From the NCBI GenBank assembly GCA_003427395.1, contig BFEA01000224.1:836494-858987 (forward strand): 22,494 bases of DNA, read 5' to 3'. Position numbers and translations under genes: made by a program. How positions within the stretch are numbered: position 1 is the first letter of the stretch; every line of letters starts with the position of its first letter. The notes beneath the pieces were generated by a model. That model saw nothing but the letters and a program-made list of their open reading frames with translations, made no database searches and was not told the origin of the DNA. This DNA is from Chara braunii. Its lineage: Eukaryota; Streptophyta; Charophyceae; Charales; Characeae. Of the stretch, positions 9,081 through 17,697 are shown in pieces.

Positions 9081-9563
9081 CACTTCGCAGAGAAAACAAT
9101 TCCCCTATGCCACCACCCCTGTCCCATGCTGCCTCCGCCGCGGAGATTCACCTCGGCCCCAACCTGGAACAGATCCCCTCCCTCCCCCCTCTGCCAAGAC
9201 CGCCAATTCCCGCCTAGAGGTTGCCTTCGCCCTCCCCTTTGTCCCTATCTGCCCCCGCCGAGCTTGAAGGCGACCAACTCTCCCACCCCGGCCCCAGACA
9301 AGGACAATCCAGAAATCTGCCCCACCCCCGATAGGGCAGCCACCTCCCACCTTGCAGCGCCCCTATAGAGTAAGGCTCCCCAACACCTCCCCCACCCATT
9401 CCCCAAAAATCCACACGTGACCACAGAAACTCTAGCCCAATGATATGATTGCTGATGATCGTGATACAATGAAAATTCTCGGTTAATGGTAATAACGTTG
9501 AAGACGTTGACAAGTTTTAGAAAAATGGATGACCAAAAACGGCTCCCAGTAGATGATAATATT

Positions 9564-9840
9564 GATGACGAGAATCAACTTCAGTTGGTAAAGATAACGC
9601 TAAAGGTAAATGATGTTGATGATGACGATGATGATGATGATGACGATGATGACTGATGACGAGAATCGACTTCAGATGGTAAAGATAAGGATGAAGGTAA
9701 TGATGATGAGGATGATAAAGTTGGCGATGATGATAAGGATGATATGGTGATGATGATGATGATGATGGTAATGATGATGATGATGATGGTGATGATAATG
9801 ACAAAGGATGATGATGGTGCTAACTTGCACCTAAGATGAT
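9564..9840. repeat. GAT-rich degenerate microsatellite region
   Basis: Imperfect (GAT)n blocks lie around 9612-9660 and 9745-9810. Two longer direct repeats, GACGAGAATC(A/G)ACTTCAG and TGGTAAAGATAA, start at 9567 and 9658 (offset 91). The antisense SSSSSL/HHH frame is a repeat artefact. This is the 5' end of the inserted element when read on the minus strand. Confidence 0.8.
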
Positions 9841-9952
9841 GATACTAATAAGGATGAACAACGCCAATAGAGCCCTAGGATAGTAAACTATTGATGATGC
9901 CAATAGCCTCATAAGATAGTAAAAAATTAATGATGGTAGCGCTGCTGATGAC

Positions 9953-9967
9953 GCCAAGTTCCGATTC
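9953..9967 (+). repeat. Right copy of the 15-bp target-site duplication
   Basis: Identical to 7979-7993. Host coding sequence resumes immediately after it. Confidence 0.85.
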
Positions 9968-10311
9968 TAGTACGGCGACAAACCGTTATGTATCATCAAG
10001 CTCAAGCGTACTGTGGAACTTTTGTCTTACTCGCTTTTCTCCACCGCTCTCTTCGAGTTTTTTTCCATCGATTCCAGACCACTCTCCACACTCTCTCTGA
10101 GTAAGCTTCTCAGAGCTCGAATGAACCTTGCTGAGTTTCAACTAACTTGTGGGAACGACATCGAGGCAAATTTATACCGCCTCTCGATGTTTGTCGCTTG
10201 CATGAACAACAAATCCGCCATCACCTGAGTAAAGAGAGGGCTTCTTACGTTAGCGGATAATCTCCCTAGGTTAGCCTCCTCGTGTTTTCTCGCTTTCCCT
10301 ATCGCTACTAT

Positions 10312-10547
10312 ATTCAAGGATTTTCTTCACCTCTCTTGTGGAAGGAGCAGTCAACATATTTCACATCGAAGAACTCGCCGACTGGGGGACAGGCCCTTGG
10401 TTTAGATTCCTGAGGAAGAAAGTCTTTGGCAATCTTCCTACCTCTGTTCGTCATCCAGTTTTGCCTCTGGACCCCTCTCCTCCCCCTTCATTCCCGACTA
10501 TCCCCGATTCTTCTTCTACTTCACTAAGGGTAGGAGGAAGTGTGTAA
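10312..10547 (+). CDS. Candidate exon of unknown function
   Basis: The frame reads FFTSLVEGAVNIFHIEEL then ADWGTGPWFRFLRKKVFGNL, ending in a Pro/Ser-rich tail with a stop near 10547. An acceptor-like TACTATATTCAAG|G precedes it at about 10318. It lies 84 bp after the stop of the split exon on the same strand, so it may belong to the same decayed gene. No ATG start is evident and no family is recognised. The Pro/Ser tail may lie outside the true exon. Confidence 0.25.
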
Positions 10548-10570
10548 GTTTAGGGAAAACGCAGGATAAA

Positions 10571-10982
10571 ATGTCGAAAAGGACACCCAAACCTCTGCCG
10601 CAGAATCCTTCCAAGACGAAGAAATCCGGAAGGATTGAACCAGAGGAATCTTCTTCTTCAGACACTCGTTCTCCCACTTGCCCATTTCCTCTTAAAACCC
10701 CTCTTTCTCGTAACCAAACCCCCATCTCCCATCACTCAACCGCCTCCCTCCCAACCCTCTCCATCACAACAACCCAAAACCCCTAGGCAGAGGCGCAAAC
10801 CAAGTCTTTGTAGGAATCTAGACATCTTGATCTTCACAATCCTCTTCATCCTCTTCCTTCTTCATCTTCATCGTCTTGCTTCTCCTTCCCAAATCTACAC
10901 ATCATCTCTGTTTACCTTAATATGGATTGGTGTAATAACTTTTGTCGACTCTGGTTTTAATCTACCAATTAAAGCATTGTGA
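10571..10982 (+). pseudogene. Basic/Pro-rich frame then membrane segment, joined only by a frame change
   Basis: One frame starts with ATG (MSKRTPKPLPQNPSKTKKSG) and runs to 10786. A second frame carries PKTPRQRRKPSLCRNLD followed by a hydrophobic segment (ILIFTILFILFLLHL) and ends at 10982. The order (basic, Ser/Pro-rich, basic patch, single helix, SP..IY tail) parallels the minus-strand frame at 2185-2529 (PRTPRARRRPQIFRGL, helix, SP..ILY). If they are homologous, this copy has a frameshift near 10700-10780 and is either a pseudogene or has a small intron. The function is unknown; a type II membrane anchor is the structural reading. Confidence 0.3.
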
Positions 10983-11289
10983 TTTTAAGATTTGAAATTC
11001 CTCGCTTTTATTTGTTTGAATGGTTGGTTCTTATTTGCATCTCAACTTCACTTATGCTTCCTTTCATGTAACTTATCTGCCCTTTTAAACCACTAGTACC
11101 TTTGGCGCGTGGGAAAATAGCGGGCCTCGGGTCGGCCTCCTACCTTTTCGGAGGTGGAAACGAAACGACAGTCGCCGATCATATTTATCAATGGCAGTCG
11201 TCGTCGGGCCCGACCTCTGACATTTTAGGAGTTTGGGAAAACGTCAACTTTTCTCTATTTTCCCAACACTGGCGGAGGCTAGTACTTAA

Positions 11290-11332
<43 letters not shown>

Positions 11333-11500
11333 AAATTAACTTTGGTATTAATCTGCCAAATAAGGCATTGCGAGTTTAAAATTTGAAATTCCTTGCTTTT
11401 ATCTGTTTGAATTGTTGGTACTTTATTAATATCTCAGCTTCACTTAACCACCTTGACTTATGCTTCCTTTTGTGTCAGCAACTTGCCTACCCTTTTAAAA
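10943..11500. repeat. Direct duplication (offset 391) flanking a GC-rich block
   Basis: The AT-rich block 10943-11090 (TCTACCAATTAAAGCATTG, then TTTGAAATTCCT(C/T)GCTTTTAT, then CTTATGCTTCC) recurs at about 11337-11500. Between the copies lies a GC-richer segment, 11100-11278, bounded by CTAGTAC at 11093-11099 and 11279-11285. An (AATA)n array of about 11 units (11287-11333) follows. The CTAGTAC pair could be a 7-bp target-site duplication around a 179-bp insert. Confidence 0.8.
11287..11333. repeat. (AATA)n microsatellite
   Basis: About eleven uninterrupted AAAT/AATA units. The array is not coding and is probably length-variable. Confidence 0.95.
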
Positions 11501-12224
11501 AAAAAAAAAGGGGGCGGGGGGGAGAATGAAGAACGTAGTCCCAAGACGACAAGCTAAGTTTTCGTAAAAAAAAAGGAATAGCAACAATCTCTCTCCAAAG
11601 AAATACATTCTGTTTTATTCTTGCCTAAGTGACAATTCCTTTCATGCGACCAAATTTTCCGCACGCGGTGACCTCCACCTTTTGTTCCTTCTTGATTAAA
11701 TCGTCCTGAAAGCAGTTTTCTACAGCCAACGAAAAAAACAATTTATATCTAAATTGTTTTATGTTTGCCTTTTCCAAAAAAAAAAAAAAAAAAAAAAAGG
11801 AAGGAACCCAGCAAAATAACATCAACTCAGGCATCCTCAAGGGGAAAGTGACCATGCAGTCGAGGTCAGTTGTGATCAAAGTGATAAAATTTGTCTAATC
11901 TATTAAAGCAGAACGGAAAGGGAAAACACAGCGCAACCCCTGAATGTCAAGGTTTCACTCTTTCTCCTTCTTTCGGCCTCTCCTAAAATATATATATACA
12001 TGACATGTTCTCTTACTGCGAAGAATCCAATTAATTAAATCGCCCCTTCTTGCTTAATAGAGGATGATCCCTAAGTTGAACGGGAATAACACTAGCAACC
12101 TTGCCCCTATTCGGCCTTGTTCGTAGTTTTGATTTAAAAAAAAAAAAAAAAAGGATAAGGGGAGAAAGAGCAGGGAACTCTCTATCCTGCTACAATATTT
12201 TAATCCTACTCTAGAGCAAACCCA

Positions 12225-12327
12225 TAATCGGTTCAACCCTTCGCATAACCCATAATAGTAGGCTATCTGCAAACAAGCGAACCTCTGCATCCTGTGCAAA
12301 ATCGGTACAACCCTTCGAATAACTCAC
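12225..12327. repeat. Short direct repeat, 28 bp, offset 75
   Basis: AATCGGTTCAACCCTTCGCA at 12225 and AATCGGTACAACCCTTCGAA at 12300, with a continuing match to ATAAC. It lies between two A tracts. There is no coding content. Confidence 0.8.
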
Positions 12328-12765
12328 ACCATCACCAGCGCCGACTATGAATCCCAACATTTTGCTAAAGAGGAAGAGGGGAATTGGTATGAAACTCGGA
12401 ACTATTATACACTTTCATCTTTGTTATTCTGCCAAGAAAAAAAAAAAAAAAAAAAACCCTGAAGATAACCGGTTCGTGGACCGGTCGAAACGACTCCTCA
12501 AATATTATCTCTTCTCTCTTACTTGTTGCGTCGTCTATAAGACGGGGTTCTGTGCTTGCACTTTGAACCCTCCTTCGCTTTTTTCGTCTTCTTTACGCGC
12601 ATGATTCTTAACTGATCATTGTTTTTCTTACTTCCCCACCTTCTTTGTGTGCATTGCATTAGCATAGAAAGTGCATAATTGTACATACTTCCGCATGATG
12701 TTTCTGTTCATGCATTATAAGTATTGTGCTGTGCATTAAAAAAAAAAAAAAAAAAAAAAACAACG

Positions 12766-12876
12766 ATGGAAGAAGAGAAGTATGAGAAAGAAGTGCAAAT
12801 TAGGAGGAGGATCTTGTCTAAGGCAATCGTTGCGAAAAATGCTTATGGCAAAACACAGTCTCAAGTCACGCAGTGA
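12766..12876 (+). CDS. Small frame resembling the N-terminus of CDK-activating kinase assembly factor MAT1
   Basis: The 36-residue frame starts ATG in a good context (AACAACGATGG), directly after an A23 tract. It begins MEEEKYEKEVQIRRRILSKA and ends in TGA. The EKEVQIRRRILS portion resembles the start of the MAT1 domain, where a KE.(E/A)IR(K/R)(K/R) motif precedes INKRE-like text and, in plants, lies close to the N-terminus. The expected continuation NKREEDFP is absent here, so the frame would have to splice soon after, but only a GC-type donor-like AAG|GCAATC is visible. MAT1 binds CDK7/cyclin H in TFIIH. The match is recalled and short; it could be a fragment or a coincidence. Confidence 0.22.
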   Translation: MEEEKYEKEVQIRRRILSKAIVAKNAYGKTQSQVTQ

Positions 12877-13024
12877 GCACAACCAATTTCCACTGCTTTT
12901 CTCTCTCTCGGCTCACCGCCTGCGCAATGGGGTTATCTCGGCCACCACTACATGAAATCCTCCCCTTCATTATGCGTAATCTAATCTGATGATCGTATTA
13001 AAAAAAAAAAAAAAAAAAAAAAAA

Positions 13025-13862
13025 GGTAGGATTGAGAGCAAACGAGGAAGTCAATATTTTAGGTCAATTGCAATGTAAAGCGCGAAGTCCTGCCCTCTAA
13101 ATTTAAATTCTGTGTTCTGCAGGTTCTTTTTGCTTGCAACCATGGATGAACGCGTAAACTCCCTTTTTGAGTTGCTGCTCTTCCTTCCATTCAGACTTGT
13201 CTTTCGCGCAGTTATTATCCTTTTCTAGAAACCCCTTTCTTAAGCAATCATTCCCTACTTCAGCTCTCACAGCCACTCTTTTCATTTTTTTACTATTCTG
13301 CTTCGGAATTCCCCTCCTGATAACTTTTCTAATTTTCAATATTATTCTTGGTCACTGTGACTTTTCTAAATTATAATTTTTTTGCTCAGAAATAGCACGA
13401 CTACCCAATCTACCTTGTCAAATAAAAGGGACGACCGAATGATAATCAAGCACTATGCTAGCGATGAAAAAAAACAAAAATAAAAAAGAGGGGGGGAGCA
13501 AGGATTATATATGACTGGATCCGTATGTGGAGTGTGGCTATGTCCCCCACGCCGCGACCTGGCCATGCAATCGTAAGCACTTCCTTCCTCCTTCTTCTCT
13601 CCTACTCAGGCACAATCCCGGGTATCTCGCGCAAATACACATGGTATAAATTTTGCAAGCGCGACTAACTCGCTCTCTATGAATTTTTGGACTTACCACG
13701 GTCGAGAGGATCGGCTAATGAGCACGATATGGATATGCGGGGTTGGCTTGTGGCCGCGACGGACTGTGGCACACAGACAAACTTGGCTTGAATGCTCAGG
13801 CTAAGCGGGGTGACAACTTTGTATGGGTGCGCGGCGACGGACTACCCTCATCGGGATGGTGT

Positions 13863-13864
<2 letters not shown>
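13025..13864. other. Stretch without a supported gene
   Basis: A 78-codon minus-strand frame (13103-13339) with a highly charged product lacks an ATG start and any recognised motif. The opposite-strand frame is hydrophobic, as expected for a complement. Nothing else is supported. Confidence 0.35.

Positions 13865-13933
<69 letters not shown>
13865..13933. repeat. (GA)n microsatellite, about 34 units
   Basis: Uninterrupted AG/GA dinucleotides. Four overlapping frames on both strands (RERERE, SLSLSL) are produced by it. GA arrays can bind GAGA-type factors in plants and animals, but no gene start is visible next to it. Confidence 0.95.
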
Positions 13934-13936
<3 letters not shown>

Positions 13937-14431
13937 GATGTGTTGGAATGATGTCTTTCTTCGATTCTTTTGAATTTTGATATTTGGCACAAGTCCCCCT
14001 TGTTTTTGGATCAGCTTTTCAGACTTTTTCCTTTGCTTCTTCTTTAAGAATTGATGTGTGATTTACTCTCCTGCTTCTCTCCTCTGTCTGTATGAGTTGG
14101 CAACTTGGCTGATTGATAATCTGTGACCGGATCCTATATGATTCCCCGACGAATGGTCAACAGAATTGATGCACGAATGTTCGTCGCCTCTTTTTTCTCT
14201 ATGTATGTTTGAAATTGGATGCATGGATGTTTGGCATTTTTCTGTTTGAATATGAATTGGATAAGCATGCTAGATGGTTAGATGTCTGTCTCATGCTAGG
14301 ATCACCCCTCTTTGAGCTAACGTGCCAAGTACATATAGGTTGTGAGTTGTTGGCCCTTATCCGCCTGACCGACGGTTAGGCCTTGCGCACGCACGTATAA
14401 GCCCGACCGAAGAAGGTCGTCACTTACACGC
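13934..14431. other. Spacer with a TATA-like word near its end
   Basis: T-rich, with several GATGGATGTTTG-like words between about 14170 and 14290. ACGTATAAGCC (TATAAG 14396-14401) lies about 100 bp before the first ATG of the next frame and could be a core promoter. Nothing else supports a promoter. Confidence 0.25.
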
Positions 14432-14764
14432 GTGTCTGCAAGATCTGTACACGGTCAAGCCTCCCACCCAAATGTCGGGATTCCCGCCCCACGTCACAGT
14501 ATGAATATTGAAATCCCCTTTTGCATTACTGACCACGAGCATATGAGGGATTGTGAATTCCAGGAATACCGGGAGCACGCGTGTCCGTCTGCACGACCGA
14601 GGGCGGAACCTTCGGAATTTCCCTACTCAACAGGAAACGAACGCATTTGCGAGTGGGATATTGATCAAGCTTTGGGACGTATCCCCCACCTCCCCAGCTG
14701 TCCTAACTCATACACGTGTCACATAATCTCACATTGTTGCGGAACCCAAAATTATTATTCTTGA
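14432..14764 (+). CDS. Hypothetical protein, 110 codons
   Basis: The first ATG in frame is at 14501, giving about 87 residues to the TGA at 14762-14764. The protein text is balanced (MNIEIPFCITDHEHMRDCEF, then EYREHACPSARPRAEP, later ERICEWDIDQALGRI) and Cys/His-containing (DHEH, CEF, HAC, CHIISHCC) without a spacing I can match to a zinc-binding fold. It could be an exon or a chance frame. A TATAAG word lies about 100 bp upstream. The codon mix is unlike the repeat-derived frames nearby. No homologue is recognised. Confidence 0.3.
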   Translation: MSARSVHGQASHPNVGIPAPRHSMNIEIPFCITDHEHMRDCEFQEYREHACPSARPRAEPSEFPYSTGNERICEWDIDQALGRIPHLPSCPNSYTCHIISHCCGTQNYYS

Positions 14765-15371
14765 AACTGAATTCCCTCCCTATCATCGCATCTTTCCCTT
14801 TCACTCCCTGACCATTGCCCCTTTGTGGTTGCTCGTCCCCTACTGACCCCAACCTCCGTGCTCAGAGTGTCTGCAGAACCACGATATCCAAGTGTCCGCC
14901 TTCATCCGACGAACTCGCTCGGAAGAGGAACGACGGGAGCACGGCCTTCGGCTGAGGCCGGCCCCGTCAGACTTCGAAACCTGCGGCGTTCGACATCGGC
15001 AGGTGACCAGCCCACGAGATAGCCATAGTGTCCCTGCGGTACACCGGATGCGGATCCGACCCAGACGACGGGACCAACGGAGGTGATAACTCCTTTCCCC
15101 GAAGTGAAAAAAAAAGACCTGACCCACACCTACCTGCTTGCATCCATATCCCTGAAAGTTGGCACATGAGATCTCAGTTCGGACCTGGGATTCCACACCC
15201 ACTTTCCTAAAGTCCTTGGCACACCCCCTTTTGCGCACTTTCAAGCCCACTCCAACTCCAATCAGGCAGTCACGTCGGGCGTGAGGTTGGGTGGGCGTCA
15301 CAGCGTTACCACCACTGTCGGTAGGACTCACACTGCCTCCATAGTGCCGCTTCCCATACTACCTTATTGGG
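14765..15371. other. GC-richer stretch, open on both strands, no supported gene
   Basis: The minus strand has a 163-codon frame (14840-15331) and an overlapping 75-codon frame (14902-15129), the latter with readable text (GVITSVGPVVWVGSASGV, ADVERRRF). The plus strand has short Arg-rich frames. The frames contradict one another and none carries a recognised motif. A minus-strand exon at about 14902-15100 is possible. Confidence 0.2.
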
Positions 15372-15580
15372 CTATCCTGAGTAGATTCCAAAGAACGTGT
15401 TTTTCGAAAGCGCTGCACTCAGAAAAGCAAAACACCAAGATCGATTTATGATCCACAAGACCAGATCTATTGTAAAAAACCTGGGATCCAAGACAAAATC
15501 ATGTGCCAGCTTGATCATCTCACCAACAAAATCCCTCTTCTCTATCAGGGCTACTCCCTCATTATGGGTTTCGAAACACC
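15372..15580 (-). CDS. Candidate terminal exon of an unknown gene
   Basis: Read on the minus strand from an acceptor-like GGCTTTTTACAG|G (exon base 15580), the frame gives TGCFETHNEGVALIEKRDFV, then GEMIKLAHDFVLDPRFF and a hydrophobic part, and ends in TAG (15372-15374). The text looks like a real helical protein. A longer frame immediately upstream on the same strand (15603-15926, 107 codons, containing SCSHCDQYAMKILGNM) ends in TGA 22 bp before, with a donor-like CATG|GTGGGA inside it. Together they could be two exons separated by a very short intron. No family is recognised. Confidence 0.3.
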
Positions 15581-15926
15581 CTGTAAAAAGCCTGAGCTGC
15601 CATCATGATGACGGATTTCCCACCATGTTCCCTAGGATCTTCATAGCATATTGATCACAATGGGAACAACTTAAGTTTGCTCTTGACCGGTTCTCACTTA
15701 CCACCCGCCCACTGACGTTCTCACCGCCCCTCGTTGCACTCTCACAACTCCAGGTGCCACCGCTGCTAGTAGTTCCAAGAGTTTCCCTTTGAGCCACTTT
15801 AAGGCTCCTAAAACTATAGGTTGCAGCTATAAGCAGAGAAAAGTTCCTTAAAACTTGTGTGAGTTTGAAACGAAAAGAAATCCCAATTTTAGAGGATAGG
15901 AGATGAGAAGAGAAACAAAAAATCAT

Positions 15927-17078
15927 AAAAGAAAAGCAGACCCTATAATATGAGTCATTTTAATCCGCCTTAGGACGTAGCTTTCTCAGGACCTAGCTTT
16001 CACAGACGGCCAGATACGGGACTCAAAACTCCAAGTGGATGCCGTGAGATCTAAAGTGAAGAACACGTATGACCAAGTTGAGAGCACGGTTTCACGCGCG
16101 GCGGTCCCACATATAGACGCAAAGTAGTTTTGTGTCGGACCTCACGGTCGTGTCACGCAAGAGTCTTTTGTTCACTTTGACGAAACACCACTCCGACCGT
16201 GCGCGCATGCTATACCTCTTGCGACTCCCTACGACAGGTTAGGGATCCCGCGAGGTACAACATACCTCCACCTGCGGGAGCTGTCACCATCCCTTAGGTG
16301 GGCGTATCCCTACTGAGCTATTGACCCATGTGGGAAGGCTTTTACATGCAGTCGCAGAGGTAGGCCAGCCGAGGGCATTTTCTCGATCGCCGTAGCATAA
16401 GCATACGCGCGGTAGAGCGCCTTAAGACTGACCCGTATGTCAGGCCCCGAGGTACTAACTCCTCAGACCGACTATCTAATCAGGTCGACTTTCTCGGACA
16501 ATCTTTCACGCTTAGCTAGCTTAAGACAATGACTCTATGTTTTCCTTTGTTTGACCTTATGAGAAAATCTAGAATCGAACACTTTGTAATCCCTCTTTCT
16601 CTCGAACATTAACCTAGTCAAATGACTTCCTGAGCCTCGACCAACTACGATCTCTTTCACATATATATATATATGTATGTTAATCAGGGGAGCAGAATGA
16701 GCGGTGGACCTCTCTTTTCAGAATCGTTGTGCCCATTGTTCAATTATCTCAAGTGATCCCAAATCCACAAGACAACACAATGACCAACACCTGTGCAGAT
16801 GCAAAAAAATTACATACACGCATACAGATACAGACACAGAATGCGCTACAAGCGTCAATCTTTAATCCATTCATAGCAAGTCACTCACGCCCCAAAACCT
16901 TGAAAACAATATTCCTTCCTAAACCTGACTCCTTTTACCCCAACCCTTCATATTTTCAAAGACCTCTGAATGTGACTTGGACAAATTTAGGTGTAGATAC
17001 AGGAGGAAGATTTATTTGTTCCCTTCTTAGGTCTTGTCTTAGGTGTGGGTATCACGCCATGTGGAAGTTGAGTCGGAG
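15927..17078. other. Stretch without a supported gene; weak tRNA-like internal promoter words
   Basis: On the minus strand TAGCTCAGTAGGG (16320-16308) matches a polymerase III box A, followed 32 bp later by GGTGACAGCTCCC, a poor box B. On the plus strand CGCGGTAGAGCGCC (about 16409) is D-arm-like. Neither gives a foldable tRNA, so at most these are SINE remnants. The plus-strand frame 16729-17229 overlaps a better minus-strand segment. (TA)n and TATG words lie at about 16660-16680. Confidence 0.25.
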
Positions 17079-17225
17079 TTATACCGACCTGTTATCCAGA
17101 GATAACATAATTTGCAGTTCCTTACGAATTTCTTCCGTAGTCCTCTCCAAGAGTGATGAACCTGTAGACACAACATGGTCCGAACGAATCTCAGCATTCT
17201 CTCTTTGGGTCTTAGAAGATTCCTT
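17079..17225 (-). CDS. Candidate coiled-coil exon or fragment
   Basis: The minus-strand frame is open from just after a TAG (17226-17228) to a TAA (17079-17081). It reads KESSKTQRENAEIRSDHVVS, then SLLERTTEEIRKELQIMLSL: charged, helical and coding-like. It has no ATG at its start, so an acceptor or earlier exon is needed. After LDN a one-base frame change opens QVGITPTQLPHGVIPTPKT and a Lys/Ser tail to a TAA at 16987-16989, which suggests a frameshifted fragment, or a donor at ACAG|GTCGGT. A gag-like or other coiled-coil protein is possible. No family is assigned. Confidence 0.3.
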   Translation of the reverse strand, partial: KESSKTQRENAEIRSDHVVSTGSSLLERTTEEIRKELQIMLSLDNRSV

Positions 17226-17653
17226 CTAGACTTGTGACCCAAAGTTATGTGCATGTTGTCGACCTACTGCCTAACTTCTACCCTGATCTAATTGTCAGTC
17301 CGCTGCCCAGTAGGTCCAGGCGACGAACAAAGTTCATTCTTCGCTCCTTCGTCCCTGCGATTCTACCCTGTTTCCTTTCTTTTTATGAGCCCCTTGTCCC
17401 TAGCCACCTCAAGCAATATAATTTATTTAACTCAGAATGGAATCATGTGACAGGGCTTCAATCAGAAGTTCAAAGACCTCTCTGAATCAAGATCTCACTT
17501 TACCTCCTCTGTAGAATCAGAAATAAGCAATTAGGACTGAACAATGCAGATCGCGGAGAAAGTTAGAGGTGGTATAGTAGACTATTCAGGGTTTATCCGC
17601 TCGTTTCTGGATCCTTTTTGACAAAAGCATCATTGTGGATCTTGGTTCCTGTG
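17226..17653. other. Spacer without a supported gene
   Basis: A plus-strand 83-codon frame (17234-17485) has no recognised motif. No repeat was seen. Confidence 0.35.
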
Positions 17654-17672
17654 CGCTAAGGCACACTTAGCG
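17654..17672. other. Perfect small hairpin before the minisatellite
   Basis: CGCTAAG - GCACA - CTTAGCG has a 7-bp perfect stem with a 5-base loop. It sits 26 bp before the GATAAG/CTTATC array and shares its CTAAGGCA...CTTA flavour, so it may be a degenerate outlying unit. Confidence 0.6.
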
Positions 17673-17697
17673 GTAGGCTTATCCTATGGCTAGTCAC

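Larger units (their letters stand above)
7994..9952 (-). mobile_element. Retroposed insertion with poly(A) tail (minus orientation)
   Basis: The insert is bounded by identical 15-bp direct repeats and begins on the plus strand with T32 (7995-8026), that is, a 3' poly(A) tail when read on the minus strand. Target-site duplications of about 7-20 bp plus poly(A) are the hallmark of LINE-type target-primed retrotransposition. Read on the minus strand from 9952, it starts with ATC-rich sequence, then a GC-rich part, then two 472-bp-offset copies, then the tail. No reverse-transcriptase or endonuclease motif was seen, so it is non-autonomous, 5'-truncated or a retrocopied transcript. A minus-strand 63-codon frame (8777-8968) is not recognised. 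Confidence 0.8.
7900..10228 (+). pseudogene. Exon of an unknown gene, split by a retroposed insertion
   Basis: The left part (7900-7993) reads KVEVKYGVLPNV, then DDIERFCIDTAKFRF. It is then interrupted by a 1.96-kb insert with a 15-bp duplicated site. The right part resumes at 9968 in the same frame: TAG, then YGDKPLCIIKLKRTVELL, open to a TGA at 10226-10228. In the pre-insertion sequence the two parts join without a shift, apart from the TAG immediately after the duplicated site. A stop beside a disruptive insertion suggests decay after the event. The right-hand end could include intron (a pyrimidine-rich stretch at about 10020-10110). No protein family is recognised. Confidence 0.5.
11776..13024 (+). 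repeat. Five poly(A) tracts at roughly regular spacing
   Basis: A tracts of about 17-26 bases begin at about 11776, 12135, 12436, 12739 and 13000, all A on the plus strand, with spacings of about 359, 301, 303 and 261. The sequences between them are not obviously homologous to one another by eye. They may be tails of separate SINE-like insertions in one orientation, or simply A-tract expansion. No target-site duplication was identified. Confidence 0.7.

Noticed and set aside
9105-9513. Gly/Trp-rich minus-strand frames and a Pro-rich plus-strand frame
   Set aside because: Mutually antisense frames in a GC-biased part of the inserted element, without any recognisable motif.
13103-13339. 78-codon charged minus-strand frame
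   Set aside because: No ATG start, no splice signals noticed and no recognisable family; its composition alone is not enough.
13743-13992. RERERE and SLSLSL frames
   Set aside because: Direct translations of the (GA)n array in both strands.
16276-16320. tRNA or SINE on the minus strand
   Set aside because: Box A is good, but box B is poor and too close, and no cloverleaf with an acceptor stem can be drawn; kept only as a weak remark.
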